From positions 124,001-188,000 of the forward strand of contig JACTVC010000021.1 in NCBI GenBank assembly GCA_018417955.1: a stretch of DNA of 64,000 nucleotides, in the 5' to 3' direction. The DNA comes from Laccaria trichodermophora (taxonomy: Eukaryota > Basidiomycota > Agaricomycetes > Agaricales > Hydnangiaceae). Of this stretch, positions 24,370 through 37,545 are shown piece by piece. Position 1 is the first letter of the stretch, and each line of letters opens with the position of its first letter. The notes under the pieces were generated by a model that did not search any database, was not told the origin of the DNA, and was given only the letters and a program-made list of their open reading frames with translations. The position numbers were made by a program, and so were the translations under genes.

Positions 24370-25902
24370 TGCCTCTCCACTTCATCCTATGGCTCCAATG
24401 GCCACAGCGCAGCCATCTGCCCCAACATCTTCCAATGGACCATCTCAGCATCAGCCTCTTCCACAGCTTGCCGACGCAACTAACTTCCTTCGTATAAAGC
24501 TACCACTTCTTCGCATCGTTTCGGCAATAGGTCGTGTCATTCATGGCGAAGGCTTTAGACTTTTAATCCCTGCAGCACGCCTCCCAACGATCGAGGAGCA
24601 GGAGGAGCTGGTGGATTTGGGCGGATCTGCAGATAACGAAAGAGAGGAGAGCATTAGCGGCGATGACGATGAACAGCAAGGACGACGTACCTTTTGTGCT
24701 CCTCTCTATCGCAACACCATCATTAACATGATGGAGAGGCACTACTGCGCCCATCCTTCAATCCCCGAATGTAGCCCTCTGAATCCTCAGCTGATCAAAG
24801 ATGGGCAGTTCAGCCCATGGTCAACTTCTGCGAGAAGCACGAGCTACCTGAGGTGTGGGTTTACCTTTGGGGAAATTGGTACCGTGCCGGTCACTGGGAG
24901 CTTTGGGCTCGATGCGCCCATAAGTTGATACCACGCTTATAAACGACGATGATCCTGGAAAGCCAACAAGTCAATACTTTATACCAAGGATATTAGGAAA
25001 CTTACCATGTCCATAGCTGGCGACGGATCAAACACGGCTTCCTCCACCATTTCCATATGCCACGATGTTTTTGGTTTGTATTTTGGTCACCAAGCTAGCG
25101 CCGACCTATTACCGAAAGCTCGATGTCTTATTGACAGAGTGCGAGCGTTATCGTGAGTTGTCGAGCTGGCGGAGGGGGTTCAAGAAAGCCTAGAGAAAAC
25201 TAGAGAATACCCCAATTACGATGCCAATCAATGACGTATCAACCGAAAGTGGAGGAATGGGTATGCACCTGCCCAGCTTTCGCCATCAGTCGCTTCCTAG
25301 TCTGCAAGCACCTCGTTCAGCGGATGGATAAGGTTCCCTCTACCTTCTTCCTTGAAGCCGTGCTCTTTCGTGAACCGCCCTGCTGGAGGCACAAAGCCTT
25401 GAGGCCGTTGGAGGAATATCGTGGTGAATCAGTGGCGGCTGCTACACAACCTGTTGAAGGTAGGGATCAGGATCAGGATTTGGGAGCTGAAGTGGATGAT
25501 GAGAATGAGGGAGGTTCCACCGATGAAGAGGACGACGAGGAGGAAGTAGAAACTTACCAACATGATGGCTGCACATTTGAGGAGGCATTGATGGACGAGA
25601 TCAAGCTCATCGAGAAATTTGAAACACCAAACCCAATTCCGAGATGGGCGGCTGCTCAACTCTCTCCAGCGGGAGGGGGCAGGATTCCTGCGGTTTGCGA
25701 GGGCGTGTATAGACAAGGAAAGGAGGATGAACTCGACAATGGGTTCAACTGTGTCAACGTCAACAAGCGCTGCGATGTTTTACCGCGCACGAAGCACATG
25801 ACAAGTTGTTCCCATCTTATGGGTGATTACGTGTTCATGTCATTGTTCTCCCAATGTTCTCCTTGTGGCTCGCAGTTGGACTTCAGAATTGACAAAATTT
25901 AG
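24224..25902 (+). pseudogene. MULE-type transposase remnant with SWIM finger, copy 2
   Basis: Paralogue of 4,945-6,453. Here the SWIM finger is intact in frame (about 25,246-25,320: WVCTCPAFAISR...CKHLVQ). The upstream block WYR-GRWELWAR is interrupted: one base is lost near 24,800, so the reading shifts in QLIKDGQF. The linker at 24,930-25,230 is in broken frames. The acidic tail (25,490-25,610) carries an extra EEDDEEE run absent from copy 1. The catalytic N-terminus is missing, so it is inactive. Confidence 0.7.
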
Positions 25903-26117
25903 ACATAGATCCACTATACATCGTTATATACTGCCTAGATGTCATTCTGGCTCTGGAGTCGTGTGAACTGAAATGTGAGACGGAGACGTACGACACTTTG
26001 GCACATGCCAGGAATGAGGGTGTTGTTTACTTCAAGACCACGAAACAAGCAAACCACACGTTTCCTTTGAGCGCCTAGCAAACTTGCTTCCAACCTTCAT
26101 CTTGCAGAATCGAAACG

Positions 26118-29100
26118 ATGAATACAGCTTCGAACGCGAACACCGATCCTACGTCAGTACCTCTATTCACACTACTTCCTACATCTTCGCCAACATCTGA
26201 CCACTCATTCCAGCGTTGCATCCTCCGATCCCAGGATCACGATTGAGATCAAAGGCAAGGTGGACCGCTAACTTGGATGGACGTTGATTGAATCGTCGTC
26301 CCGCATTATAGATATAAAAGTCAACAATATACCTCAAGGCCTCCTTCGTCATCACAAGCATTATGTACAGTTCACTATTGGCGGAGATACGCAGGAAACG
26401 GGAAAGAGCGACAAGTCGGCAGGTCCAGTGTGGTCAGAGACACTTTCATTGTGGGTATCATTTTGTTCACTTGATGTTGTGCATCGGCAATCTTACCACC
26501 ACCAAGCAATACCTCACAATCAACCAATCTAATTTGTCGGGTTTACAAGACTCCCCGTCGGATTGGTCGGGCTTTTGATCATGCTAATGAACTTATTGGG
26601 ATACTGGAAGAGGAAATTCCCCTGCTGCTTGGGGGCTCTTCTTCTAAAGGCTTGTCTTTGTCTTCTCATTGTAGATTCTGTTTCTCAAATGTCTTATCTC
26701 TATATCTAGAAATTGTTTGGCCTCTGAATAAACCTAGTGGCTCAGGCTTGCCATTGGGAAACACTACTATTCATTTCTCTTTATCTACATTGGTTCCAGT
26801 TTTGAGCCCAGTTGTAAGAAATCATTGCTTTCTTTGTAAAAATTACCTAACATCCTTAAAGCTTCCTGTGCTTGCTGATGCCACAACTCAAGCTATCTTG
26901 GATATCAGTCCTGCTTTAGAATTGGCTGAGGCTGCTCATATGAAGATGCAATCTGGCCCTGTGGATACTGCTTCTGCTCTTCAAGTTGGTGTTGATATAA
27001 TTACTTCAGACTCTTTCTCTACCAACTATGGGTGGCTTGTTGAGCATGTTCATGCTTTTATGGGAATTGCAGACAAGATATCAGAGGTAAGCTGTCAATA
27101 TTACTTGTAGTAAATGATCTCAATTATTAATCTCAATATAGTTTCATCCATATATCAAGGCTGCATGGGGCATACTGTCTGCCATTCCCAAGGTTTGTGA
27201 ATTGGTATAGTGATCTTATATTTATTGAATCTTATAAATTTGCTAGACTATTTTGGACCAGATTGAACGTGATGGTAAAATTACTGATCTTGTTCGAGAT
27301 GTGCAAGCCCTATATGCATTCCTCAAAGGAACAGATCCATCTAAGTATGATGCACCACAGAAGAAGATTGTCACATCTTTAGCCCAGCAAACTATAGAAT
27401 GTGCCTACTTCATTCGCCAATATGCTGGTGATCCCAACTTTTGTAAGTCCTACTTTATTATATTGTGTTGATTCTTATTTCTTTGTCTTCTCATAGGGAA
27501 GAGAACTGGAAAGAATTTGGTCTCAGATGCAGACCAGAAAATTGCAAACTTTCAAGATCAATTTGAGAAGTTGAAACTGGCTTTTACTCAGCATGCTGTT
27601 TGTGAGACCCAACTTAGAGTTCTGCAAATTTTCAACACTGTAGAAAAACTGGGTAAATCATATTACTTTATTGGGATGCTATAATTAATGTTTTGGGTTT
27701 AGATGCAACTGCAGATCTTAAGGACATGCACTATGCTAAGAATGTTCGGTTTGATTCAGACAAGCAGTGTCTTCCTGGGACTCGTGTAGCTGTGATTGAT
27801 GAACTGACAGACTGGATAAATAGCCCAGATAGTGAGGGTACACCACAGGTACTCTTCTTTAGTGCTGCTGCTGGGTTTGGCAAATCAGCCATTGCTCATA
27901 CTATTGCTAAGCATTTTTACACCCTGGGTCGTCTGGGATCTTCATACTGTTTTGATCAAGCTGATCAGGCTAATCGAAGCATTCAATATCTATTCAGTAC
28001 TATATCTCAGGATCTTTCTGATTTAGATGCTGCCTGGAAATCTGCTCTATGCTCTGTTGTCACTGGAAATCGTGCTTTGCGCTCTAATCCAGCAGTAAAA
28101 GACCAGTTTGACAATTTCATTGTAAAGCCTGCTGAAGCTTTGACTACTCTGGGGCCCATTGTTATTGTGATTGATGCTCTGGATGAGAGTGGCACTCAGT
28201 TTCAAAGAAAACCACTGTTAGATATACTCATTGGAAGAGCTGCAGAGTTACCTAAAAACTTTCGGATTCTGATAACAACACGTCTTGAACCTGATGTTTT
28301 TAAGGCTCTTCAGCTGGTACACCAACATCCATGTGTCAAGCACCAACATGTGGATGCTGCAGAAATGGAGAATAAGTCTAATGAGCATGATCTTCTTCTT
28401 TACATTGAATATAAGCTATCAGACATAAAATCTGAGCTTGGAGCCAGATGGCATGACTGTTGCAGCCAGCTTGTCAAAAGTTCAGAAGGCCTTTTTCAGT
28501 GGGCAGCTGTTGCATGTCAATATATAATGGATTCATATGGAGGCAAGCTTCTGAATGAGCGTCTTGAATCTTTTCTTGGGACAGGAAGTGGCTTAGATGA
28601 ACTGTATCACAAAGTTCTCAATCAGGCTTTCCAAAAAAATGATCCCATAGTCATGAACAGATACAGATCAGTTATGGGAAGAATTTTAACAGTAAAGGAA
28701 CCACTACCTTTAGCAACTCTGTCAAAAATGCATATCAACAACCTAGCAGGGATGGATGATATTAAAGTAATAATTGAGCCATTAGGTTGCTTACTTTCTG
28801 GTATCAATGGAGATAATGAAATTGCTATCAAGCCATTGCACAGCTCTTTTCATGACTACCTGACATGCTCATCTCGAAGTGGGGAATTTTTTATCAATAT
28901 TGACAATGCTGAGAAAGAATTTGCTGCCACAGCTCTATATATACTCAAGACAGAGCTTTGCTTTAATATATGTCAACTGCCCACATCATTTAAAGCAAAT
29001 GATGATCCTGAAGTCAATATACTGGAACAAGCCAAAGAAAAAATCTCATCTGAGCTACTTTATGTATGCTGTTTTTTTTCAGCCCATGTTCTGTGTGTCC

Positions 29101-31690
29101 CATGCAGTGGTCAGGTTCTGGAAGATCTTCATTACTTTTTGGATTATAAATTTCTCTATTGGTTAGAAGTGTTGAGCATTACAAGCAAAGTCAGTATTGC
29201 ACCAGGAATTCTGTCCTCATTATTAGGCTGGGAAAAGGTGCAGTGATTTCATGAATACAACTATAAACTATCTAACATACTTGCAGATGGATAAAAATAT
29301 GAAAATGTTTATTGAAGATACTATGAGATTTGTGACAACTTTCTTCCAACCTATATCTCAAAGTGCACCTCACATATATCTGTCAGCCTTGCCAATGTCA
29401 CCAAGTGACTCTCTGATTGCAAAAAAATATTCTCACCACTTTACTAGAGTAGTCTCTTTTGAAAAGGGAAAGCAAATATCATGGCCATCTATAAATAGTA
29501 TCTTGCAAGGCCATACAGATTGTGTCAAATCTGTTGCATTCTCACCTGATGGAAAGTACATTGTTTCAGGATCAGATGATAAAACTGTCAGAATGTGGGA
29601 TGCACAAACAGGAAAGCCTGTCTCAGATCCATTTGAAGGCCACACACATTGGGTCACCTCTGTTGCATTCTCACCTGATGGAAAGTACATTGTTTCAGGA
29701 TCATGGGACAAAACTATCAGAATGTGGGATGCACAGACACAAAAGTCTGTCTCACATCCATTTGAAGGCCACACAGATTCTGTCACCTCTGTTGCATTCT
29801 CACCTGATGGAAAGTACATTGTTTCAGGATCCAGAGACAAAACTATCAGAATGTGGGATGTACGAACAGGAAAGCCTGTCTCAGATCCATTTGAAGGCCA
29901 CACAAGTTGGGTCAACTCTGTTGCATTCTCACCTGATGGAAAGTACATTGTTGCAGGATTATATGATAAAACTATCAGAATGTGGGATGCACAGACAGGA
30001 AAGCCTGTCTCAGATCCATTTGAAGGCCACACAAGTTCTGTCACCTCTGTTGCATTCTCACCTGATGGAAAGTACATTGTTTCAGGATCATATGATAAAA
30101 CTGTCAGAATGTGGGATGCACAGACAGGAAAGCCTGTCTCAGATCCATTTGAAGGCCACACAAGTTGGGTCAACTCTGTTGCATTCTCACCTGATGGAAA
30201 GTACATTGTTTCAGGATCCATGGACAAAACTATCAGAATGTGGGATGTACAAACAGGAAAGCCTGTCTCACATCCATTTGAAGGCCACACAGATTCTGTC
30301 ATCTCTGTTGCATTGTCACCTGATGGAAAGTACATTGTTTCAGGATCATATGATAAAACTATCAGAATGTGGGATGCACAGACAGGAAAGCCTGCCTCAG
30401 ATCCATTTGAAGGCCACACAGATTGTGTCAAATCTGTTGCATTCTCACCTGATGGAAAGTACATTGTTTCAGGATCATGGGACAAAACTATCAGAATGTG
30501 GGATGCACAGACAGGAAAGCCTGTCTCAGATCCATCTGAAGGCCACACACATTGGGTCACCTCTGTTGCATTCTCACCTGATGGAATGTACATTGTTTCA
30601 GGATCATTTGACAAAACTATCAGAATGTGGGATGCACAGACAGGAAAGCCTGCCTCAGATCCATCTGAAGGCCACACAGATTGGGTCACCTCTGTTGCAT
30701 TCTCACCTGATGGAATGTACATTGTTTCAGGATCATTTGACAAAACTATCAGAATGTGGGATGCACAGACAGGAAAGCCTGTCTCAGATCCATTTGAAGG
30801 CCACACAAGTTCTGTTGCCTCTGTTGCATTCTCACCTGATGGAAAGTATATTGTTTCGGGATCCAGGGACAAAACTATCAGAATGTGGGATGCACAGTCA
30901 GGAAAGCCTGTCTCAGATCCATTTAAAGGCCACACAAATTTTGTCAACTTTGTTTCATTCTCACCTGATGGAAAGTACATTGTTTCAGGATCATTTGACA
31001 AAACTATCAGAATGTGGGATGCACAGACAGGAAAGCCTGTGTCAGATCCATTTGAAGGCCACACAAATTTTGTCTCCCCTGTTGCATTCTCATCTGATGG
31101 AAAGTACATTGTTTCAGGATCAGATGATAAAACTATCAGAATGTGGGATGCACAGTCAGGAAAGCCTGTCTCAGATCCATTTGAAGGCCACACAAGTTGG
31201 GTCAACTCTGTTGCATTCTCACCTGATGGAAAGTACATTGTTTCAGGATCATCAGACAAAACTATCAGAATGTGGGATGTACAGACAGAAAAGCTTGTTT
31301 CAGATTCATTTGAATGTCACACAGATATTGTCACCTCTCTTGCATTTTCACCTGATGGAAAGGGCATTGTTTCAGGGTCATATGATGATACTAAAATCAG
31401 GAATCATTACTCTAATACACATAGTCTGTTATCATTTATTTTATCCTTTTATTGCATTTCTCATATATTTTCTTCCAGCATTTTGTATTCTCCATCAATC
31501 CAATGTTACATCAACTGGCTGGCTCTGCACACATACAGGAGATTTGTTGCTCTGGATACCACCTTGGTACCAATCAGGTCTTCAATGGCAACCTAGGAAC
31601 CTACTTGTCATTGCAACACATACCACAAAGCTTTCTTTTGATGAATTTGCATTTGGTAAAGACTGGCATTTGTGCAAAATTGGAGCCTGA
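26118..31690 (+). CDS. NLR immune-type receptor 2: C2-like, NACHT, 15 WD40 repeats
   Basis: Paralogue of NLR1 with the same domains and introns. Proposed exons: 26118-26152, 26214-26254, 26312-26450, 26507-26813, 26862-27086, 27142-27192, 27247-27442, 27497-27652, 27703-29237, 29287-31423, 31479-31690, giving 1,677 aa. P-loop AAAGFGKSA and Walker B IVIVIDALDES are intact. The WD40 block has 15 units (residues ~970-1,610), two more than NLR1, with more diverse variable residues. The same unusual GC donor (26,255) or in-frame TAA is present, so that feature predates duplication. The tail exon again carries LLLWIPPWYQ. The last intron could be retained, which would extend the WD40 exon's own frame to 31,596 with a different C-terminus. 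Likely role: non-self or self/non-self recognition, by family analogy only. Confidence 0.85.
29509..31423 (+). repeat. 15 tandem 129-bp WD40-coding repeats (NLR2)
   Basis: Same 43-residue unit as NLR1. The two residues after GHT vary (DC, HW, DS, SW, SS, DW, NF, DI), and the residue after SGS varies (D, W, R, Y, M, F, S), while the rest is almost fixed. The unit order does not match NLR1 one to one. Confidence 0.97.
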
Positions 31691-32153
31691 GTAGTTTCTA
31701 GTAGTCAGATGTTGGTCAGTATTATAAAGATGTTGCCAAAGTTTCTGTAGGTAGTGCATTAGCAGTTCTGAATATATTAAATTGCTTCATCAGAAACATC
31801 ACTCCTTCTCTGAGGGTATCCACAGTGAACTCTGGATGGGTATCAGGACCAGGAGTCCTGGTCACACCCTCAGGTACAGGTATCTTTTTTAAAATTCCCA
31901 CTGGCAACCTGAGATTGTCTTGGGGTGCCCTGAGCTATCCTCAAGAAGTCCCAAAGCAGTACCACAACTTGAATGTGCCAGGATGCTTAAGTGTGCTTCA
32001 GTATATATCAATATCATTGTTGTGCTGCTGTAGTGTTGATGGTGAAAGAATTGAGGTGATTGCCATATGGGGCAACAATGAAAAGGACAGACAGTGTTAA
32101 AACACTCCATGATGACTAAGCCTGAGGTACAACGGCAGACTCATCTTAGGATA
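31691..32153. other. NLR2 downstream tail with empty hAT site
   Basis: Matches 12,138-12,373 joined to 15,849-16,068. It has a single CTTGGGGT (about 31,919-31,926) where unit 1 carries the hAT element. No gene was recognised. Confidence 0.7.
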
Positions 32154-33093
32154 CTATCACTGACCCTGTTTTGCAAATATTTTGATCAAAGCTTCATGGA
32201 GCTCTAAGAAGTAGACTGTTTTTCTTAATTCTTTTACCACTGGAAAGCCTTTGTTTTTGGCTTTCGGATGAAGCTTTTTCGTATTTAAATGAGGTGGATA
32301 AGAGAGGTGCCAACGTGAAAGAGAAAGTCACCTAGTTTTGCAAATTTCGTCACATTTGAGTCACGCAAGAAGCTTCAGTCGTGCGCCTCTTTGCATCATT
32401 CAGAGACTGAATTTGCACCTGATGCGATGATGGATTCCTGTTGATGCACGTTGGAGCTTAAAGTGCTTGCTCCAACTTGTCATGCTTGACTGTCAGGATG
32501 CCCTGTATGCTGTTAGAAGTGGTAGATAAATCGACGCGAAAAAAAATGCTTTGCGCAAGCAAGAAAAAAAAACACAAGCAGAAAAAAAGAAAGGCATGTT
32601 AGATATGGGTGTAAGCCTTTTGGTAGTACTTTCCTTTGTGTTCCTTATAATTTCTTAAGAAAGTGAGGGCTAAAAACGTACATAGACTTTGTTCAAATGG
32701 GCTTGAGGTATTGAACCTTTTGAAAAATTTGGGCTTGACATAGGATTGAACTTGTGGCTTCCGGAAGTAGGCACACCACATGTTATACTCAGAATGCAGC
32801 CCATTACACCATTACACCATAGCCGCATTGGATACCATAGAACATAGTTCAATATGGTACCACGAGTCAAGCTTGCTTTGTTTGGCATGTCTGACTCTGT
32901 TGAATGTGTTCGAACTTTTGATCCTGTCTCAGTCTTGTCCTCTGTCTACCTTGCACAATTCTGTTCAGCTCTTCTCAAGCAATGAAGGCATAATTTGACT
33001 AACAAAAGGTTCGTTCTCCACTTTGCATTTTCTAATTGGCAAGTCCCCTCAAGCGATACTTATAGTAACTTCTATCGAGGATAAGGCTACCAT
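32154..33093. other. Non-coding left part of the TA-flanked insertion
   Basis: A-rich and unstructured (poly-A runs at about 32,540-32,590). No supported gene, and no repeat beyond the TIR. Confidence 0.5.
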
Positions 33094-33501
33094 CTACTCA
33101 AACAACTTTGTCGTATTCTTGATGATCCAATGATCCTGGATGAGATACTCCAAGTCATCAAAGTCATCTTCTCCCAGGAAGCTGAGAGGTTGGCTCTCCT
33201 GTGGTTGCATTATCAGGCAGGTCTCATAAGCAACTCCAGATTTCAGGTTCCTGGATGTCGAGGCAACCAGTGTGTCTGGATCTAATTTAGCCTTCTTGCT
33301 AGGTCCGGCAGTAGGCATTGGTGACAGGGGTGCTACAGGATTCTCTTCCACATTGTCGTCTGAGTCCCAAAAGAGCCTTGTGGATGAGCGCTTGGTAGCA
33401 GCCCAGCTATCTGGAGCATTGTCCTGAGAGCTCTCATCTGGACCACTCTCATGGTGGGTTTCATCGCAGGCATTGAACCAGGTTGTTGTATCACTTGTCA
33501 T
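33094..33501 (-). CDS. Hypothetical acidic ORF in the TA-flanked insertion
   Basis: Single-exon frame from an in-frame ATG at 33,501 to a stop at 33,094, about 135 aa. Composition is protein-like: RLFWDSDDNVEENP, then GPSKKAKLDPD (possible nuclear localisation signal), then FLGEDDFDDLEYLIQDHW. The frame is also open upstream to 33,534 without an ATG. It faces away from the coiled-coil ORF at 33,534. No known domain was recognised. It could be an accessory TE ORF or the last exon of a longer gene. Confidence 0.4.
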   Translation of the reverse strand: MTSDTTTWFNACDETHHESGPDESSQDNAPDSWAATKRSSTRLFWDSDDNVEENPVAPLSPMPTAGPSKKAKLDPDTLVASTSRNLKSGVAYETCLIMQPQESQPLSFLGEDDFDDLEYLIQDHWIIKNTTKLFE

Positions 33502-33533
33502 TGTTGCAGTCACGTTGACTTCTTCTTTGCTCA

Positions 33534-34503
33534 ATGGTCAGGCCCCCATCAAAGCAATACAAGAACTGCCCACCTTCATCAGAGCTCACCACAACAATGT
33601 CAAAGGAAGATGTGGCTGAACTGCTCCTCAAGCTGAAGAAGATGGAGCAATTAGTTACCTCAACCAAGGATTGGATGATGCAAAAGGTAATCTTTGCGAT
33701 GGAAAGCCTTTTCCTCCTTGGAAATGGCATCCATAAGGCGCTCCTAGATTTGGTGGTGAAAATGACCAATCTTCTGGAGGAGATGGGCACACTGGTATTG
33801 GTGGAAAGCAATGACTCAATGGTGAAGGTGAAGGAGTTGTTGGAGCGTGCCAAACCCAAGGGGGAGGAGATGATCCAAGTGCTTGAAGCTCGACTGCCCA
33901 GTGCCCAGGATTTTCAAAGGGGTCAGTCGATGTCGCCCCCCACTGATGCCAGTCCACGTTTGCCTGGCGCAGCAAATGTGATTGACTTGGCACCCACTGT
34001 CACTGATGCAGCTCCATGTTTGCCTGGCGCAGCACATGCGATTGACACGGCGCCCACCATTGCTCCATCAACCGTGGCGCCTGCTTCACCTGCACCCTTG
34101 CAGCTACAATCACCCATCACAGCAATCAGTGGTGGCCACTGCCACTGCTGGAGTTGCTCCTGCTGCCCCTTCAAGTCCTACGGCACCCAACACTGAAGGA
34201 GTAGAACTCACGCCAGTGGAGGTTGGCCCAGGTTCTCCACTTACTGCCATTGCATCTCACCCTGCTTCCCTGCAAAGTGGAGATGAACGAAACATGTCTA
34301 CTGGGTGCAAAAGGAAGGCTGATGAAGAGGTCAACGCGGACATCACCAAGAAGAAACCGGCCAGCAATCGGAAGAAGGGCCCACCGAGTGCACCTCACCA
34401 CAAACAACCCCTGCATGGCAGGTCCAAGGCTCTCAATAACAGCAATCCAGCGACACCAGGTGAGTCGAGCAAAACAGACACCATCATCGAAGAAAACTTG
34501 TAG
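33534..34503 (+). pseudogene. Coiled-coil / Pro-Ala-rich ORF with one frameshift
   Basis: Starts at ATG 33,534. The N-terminal half is helical and heptad-like (VAELLLKLKKMEQLV, KVKELLERAKPKGEEMIQVL). Next comes a repeated segment PRLPGAANVIDLAPT / PCLPGAAHAIDTAPT, then a basic tail in another frame (KRKADEEVNADITKKKPAS, a nuclear-signal-like run) ending at TAG about 34,503. The two frames join smoothly only if a frameshift near 34,120-34,135 is assumed. No catalytic domain was recognised. Probably an accessory TE or captured protein. Confidence 0.45.
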
Positions 34504-35463
34504 AGACAGGCATGGACATATACATATCTTGGAATACCCTACAGTAGCTAGGGTTAATATATTTTTTGAGGCAGTTATTCTTTGGTGCACATATGCTTTG
34601 GCACTCTCTGTCCAATTGAGACATTTTGGGGCACAAGCTTCATATGTGTTGGCGCCCTTACATGACCTCAGGGTTTTGTAAGAGTTTGAAACCCAAACCA
34701 TGTATTTGCAGTAATAAGCAACATGTAGCTAGCTTGACTCCGAAAACAGGTGTGGCACCTGAATCAAACAAAGGTGTGGCAACATTGAATCTTCTGCACA
34801 CAACTTCTACCACTCTCCATGCCGTCGTCGATGATGCCCATGAAACTCTCTTTGGCTTCAGTACAAGTGCAACCTCATATCCCAGGAGGCCACATTACCA
34901 TCTTGGTTGACCTCAATACCTGAGCCACATTTGTGTGCAAATTCCATTATCCATTCATTGAACCTGTTGGGCCCACCCATTTGAAATGAAGACTTTGTAG
35001 GACTCACCCATCATTGAATTGAAGAAGATATGTCGCCCACCTCATGGCACAACAATGGCTTTGGTGCAGAGCGCATCACCAAAATTTGGCAGGTGACCAC
35101 CAGTTAGGCCTAGCCATCAGTAATGGACGATTTGTCAATAGGCATGGGTCAGAAGTGAAATCATTATTTTGAATGAGTGTGCCCATTATTGGTAGGTGCA
35201 AGTGCCCATTATTAGCAGGCGCCCACCTGTTCAGCCCAGCCATCACTATGGATGATATGTTGATAGGTGGGCCGAGTCCGCTGGCCCCATATGGTATGGG
35301 GTATTGTCAGGTTCAGTTAGTCCATTAGGTAAGGGCTAGGGTCACTGTCATATGTGCAATAGCATTACGAAAAACAGAGAGTACTGTTGATCCATGGTTG
35401 TTGTCATTAGCGTCCATACCTGTCACCTAAATTGGATGTCATCAGCTGCCAGTGCACTTGAAA
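34504..35463. other. Non-coding stretch with a short direct repeat
   Basis: No supported ORF. Two diverged direct repeats of about 40 bp (about 35,112 and 35,238, core AGCCATCA..ATGGA) lie about 126 bp apart. Confidence 0.45.
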
Positions 35464-36387
35464 TCAGCAAATCTGGTTGTTGGAACTTACTGTCCGACAA
35501 TAACCATCAGTCATCCTGTGAATTACGATGCCCCAGTGAATGAGTTTGTGGTGTCGATCACAATGCCAAAGTGCATTAGGCTGTGGAGATGTATATATTC
35601 GCCTCTGAATGGCAGCTCTTTGGCATAAAGTTTGGCCAAGTCCATCGATGCGACGAATAGCTAGGGAAAGGTGCTTCCACTGAACACAAATGCCTCGTGT
35701 TCGAAGTGAACCCACAAGATAACGGACCCCAGAATCTGGTTTGCTCCACTTGTACTGTCTCACCAAGTCATCGAGTTCGATATTTGACATGTTGGAAAAA
35801 CTGTGGTGGATTCCATAAAGTTTCATATAATATTTGAGGGTATGACGATCGATGTTTAGCTGCCTTGCTAGCTTTGAGACTGAGATGTTTCGTTGAGTTG
35901 TCATAGCTTCTTTCACATATGCTGGATCCACAACTTTGCGTGGTCGCCCTCGACGATGATTATGCACCACAGTGACTGGTGTGAGGTGTCCAATGCTTGT
36001 AGAAGATCTTTGTGGACTGATTTTAGCAATCAAGCTTGCATTACAAAGCAAAGGAGCATACAAATCATTAACACTTTCGATGGCAGCTTTCAGGTGAGCA
36101 GCCAATAGGCCCAGAACAATAGTAGTCTCCTCAAGCCAGCCCACTGAAATCTGCTCCATCTGTCGGCTTTCTTCCATTGCCACCAAAATAGGAAGAGTGT
36201 TGACAATGATCTCAAGATGAAACTTAAGACAAACCAGATCTGCCTCCTGGCGCAAGACAGTGTGAGTGTGATCATATGCATTTTTCACGATCGCCCTTGC
36301 TGCTTCAGCATTGGCTGACCAAGGCGGTTGGTTTTCTCTACACACAAGGAACTTTGGAATGGTTGTGGGTAATGCAGGAAGGTCCAT
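35464..36387 (-). pseudogene. Integrase-like (rve-type DDE) protein, N-terminal fragment
   Basis: Fragment of the large Agaricomycete family of integrase-core proteins. From the in-frame Met (36,387) a helical N-terminus runs to a basic hook (HNHRRGRPRKVVDP). A helix-turn-helix follows (ISVSKLARQLNIDRHTLKYY), then the start of the RNase-H-like core with the first catalytic Asp in ALWHCDRHHKLIHWGIVIH. It stops at 35,464 just after DGYCRTV, so the second Asp and the Glu are missing and the fragment cannot be catalytic. Its 5' end is about 80 bp from the divergent BTB gene at 36,469. Family call rests on recognised motifs. Confidence 0.7.
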
Positions 36388-36468
36388 TCCATTAGCTGAG
36401 ACCAGAGTCAATGCCGAAAGTGATCAATGAATCATTACCAAATTTTATCAACTACTTACTACACCAAA

Positions 36469-37545
36469 ATGTCACTTCAACCCACCGAAGCCAAAACTAC
36501 CAATCCATCAGTGCCAAAACGATCAGAGAGGTTCTACAAAGAGCATGGAAATGTGATCATATGTGTAAGTCAGTCTCAACCCCCGGAGAAAAGTAACTTA
36601 CCAGAAAATATAGGTTGAGAATGTATTATTCAAGTTGGAACGAGGAGTGCTGTGTGACCTTTCACCAGTTTTCAGAGATATGTTCTCTTTGCCATTGCCA
36701 AATGAATCCATCATTGGGAGCATACAGAGGTCAGGTGCATTCCAGGTGGAGGGAGGGCAGGATGAGTCCCCAATTCACATTCTGGATACCACTGCAGAAG
36801 AGTTTGAGCATCTTGTCATGTTTTGTGTCTGCTTCACATACGTACACACCTTTTGCTCCTCCACCACCTGTCAACTCTAATCCTCCAAGCTCCAGGTGGA
36901 CCGAACCCCCTCTACTGGTCATTGTATACACTGATGTCTTGAAGCTCGCACACAAGTTCCAACTCTGTGATGATGTCAGAAAGAGTGTGATCTATGTGCT
37001 TGGCCAATATAAGGAGAGAGACCTGACACCAATTGAGCGCTTGCGACTTGCACGTCTCTACGACATCCCATCCTTCATTCGGCCAGCTTTCCTCTCACTC
37101 TGCTGTCTCTCCACGAAGTTATCTAGTTTGTCCAACCTTGACATCCATCACATTGGCCTGCCAATATTTGGAGTCTTGGCAAAGGTTAAAGAGGCAATAT
37201 CTCAGGAACGGTTGATAATCGCCTACCATGCACCTGCAGTTGACGCTCTGCCAGGGCTTTCGAATGATTGCAATGAGAAGCAACATGTTTCCTGTCTCAA
37301 GATCTGGAAGATAATGTGGTGGAGTTGAATTGGAAGGGGCATTCTACAGCCATTGGGCCACAGACTTCCCAGATGGTGTGATAGACACCATGAAGAAGCT
37401 GGATTTGACAGGGATAACACCAAGCTGTGGGAAAGCATTTGTTGACTTTGTGTGTGCCAGAGTTGATGCACTCACCAGGCCCAAAAACTACATTGAGGAG
37501 GGAATTGTAGAACTGGAGAGACTTCTTTCCCTAGGGCAGTTGTAG
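36469..37545 (+). pseudogene. BTB/POZ-domain protein in the TA-flanked insertion (frame uncertain)
   Basis: BTB/POZ protein of the mushroom type. Exon 1 runs 36,469-36,564, then an intron 36,565-36,613 (GTAAGT...TAG). The BTB core follows (VENVLFKLERGVLCDLSPVF, RDMFSLPLPNE, HILDTTAEEFEHLVMFC). A second intron near 36,830-36,893 is likely but its edges are unclear. The post-BTB helical region reads LKLAHKFQLCDDVRKSVIYV and LTPIERLRLARLYDIPSFI. The C-terminal block (37,330-37,545, SHWATDFPDGVIDTMKKLDL to LSLGQL) is in another frame after a TGA at 37,326-37,328. BTB domains mediate dimerisation or Cul3 adaptor roles; the partner is unknown. One further intron could rescue the frame. Confidence 0.6.

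Noticed and set aside
29433..31259. 608-aa antisense frame and 722-aa alternative plus frame over the NLR2 repeats
   Set aside because: Same repeat effect as in NLR1. The WD40 frame is the conserved one.
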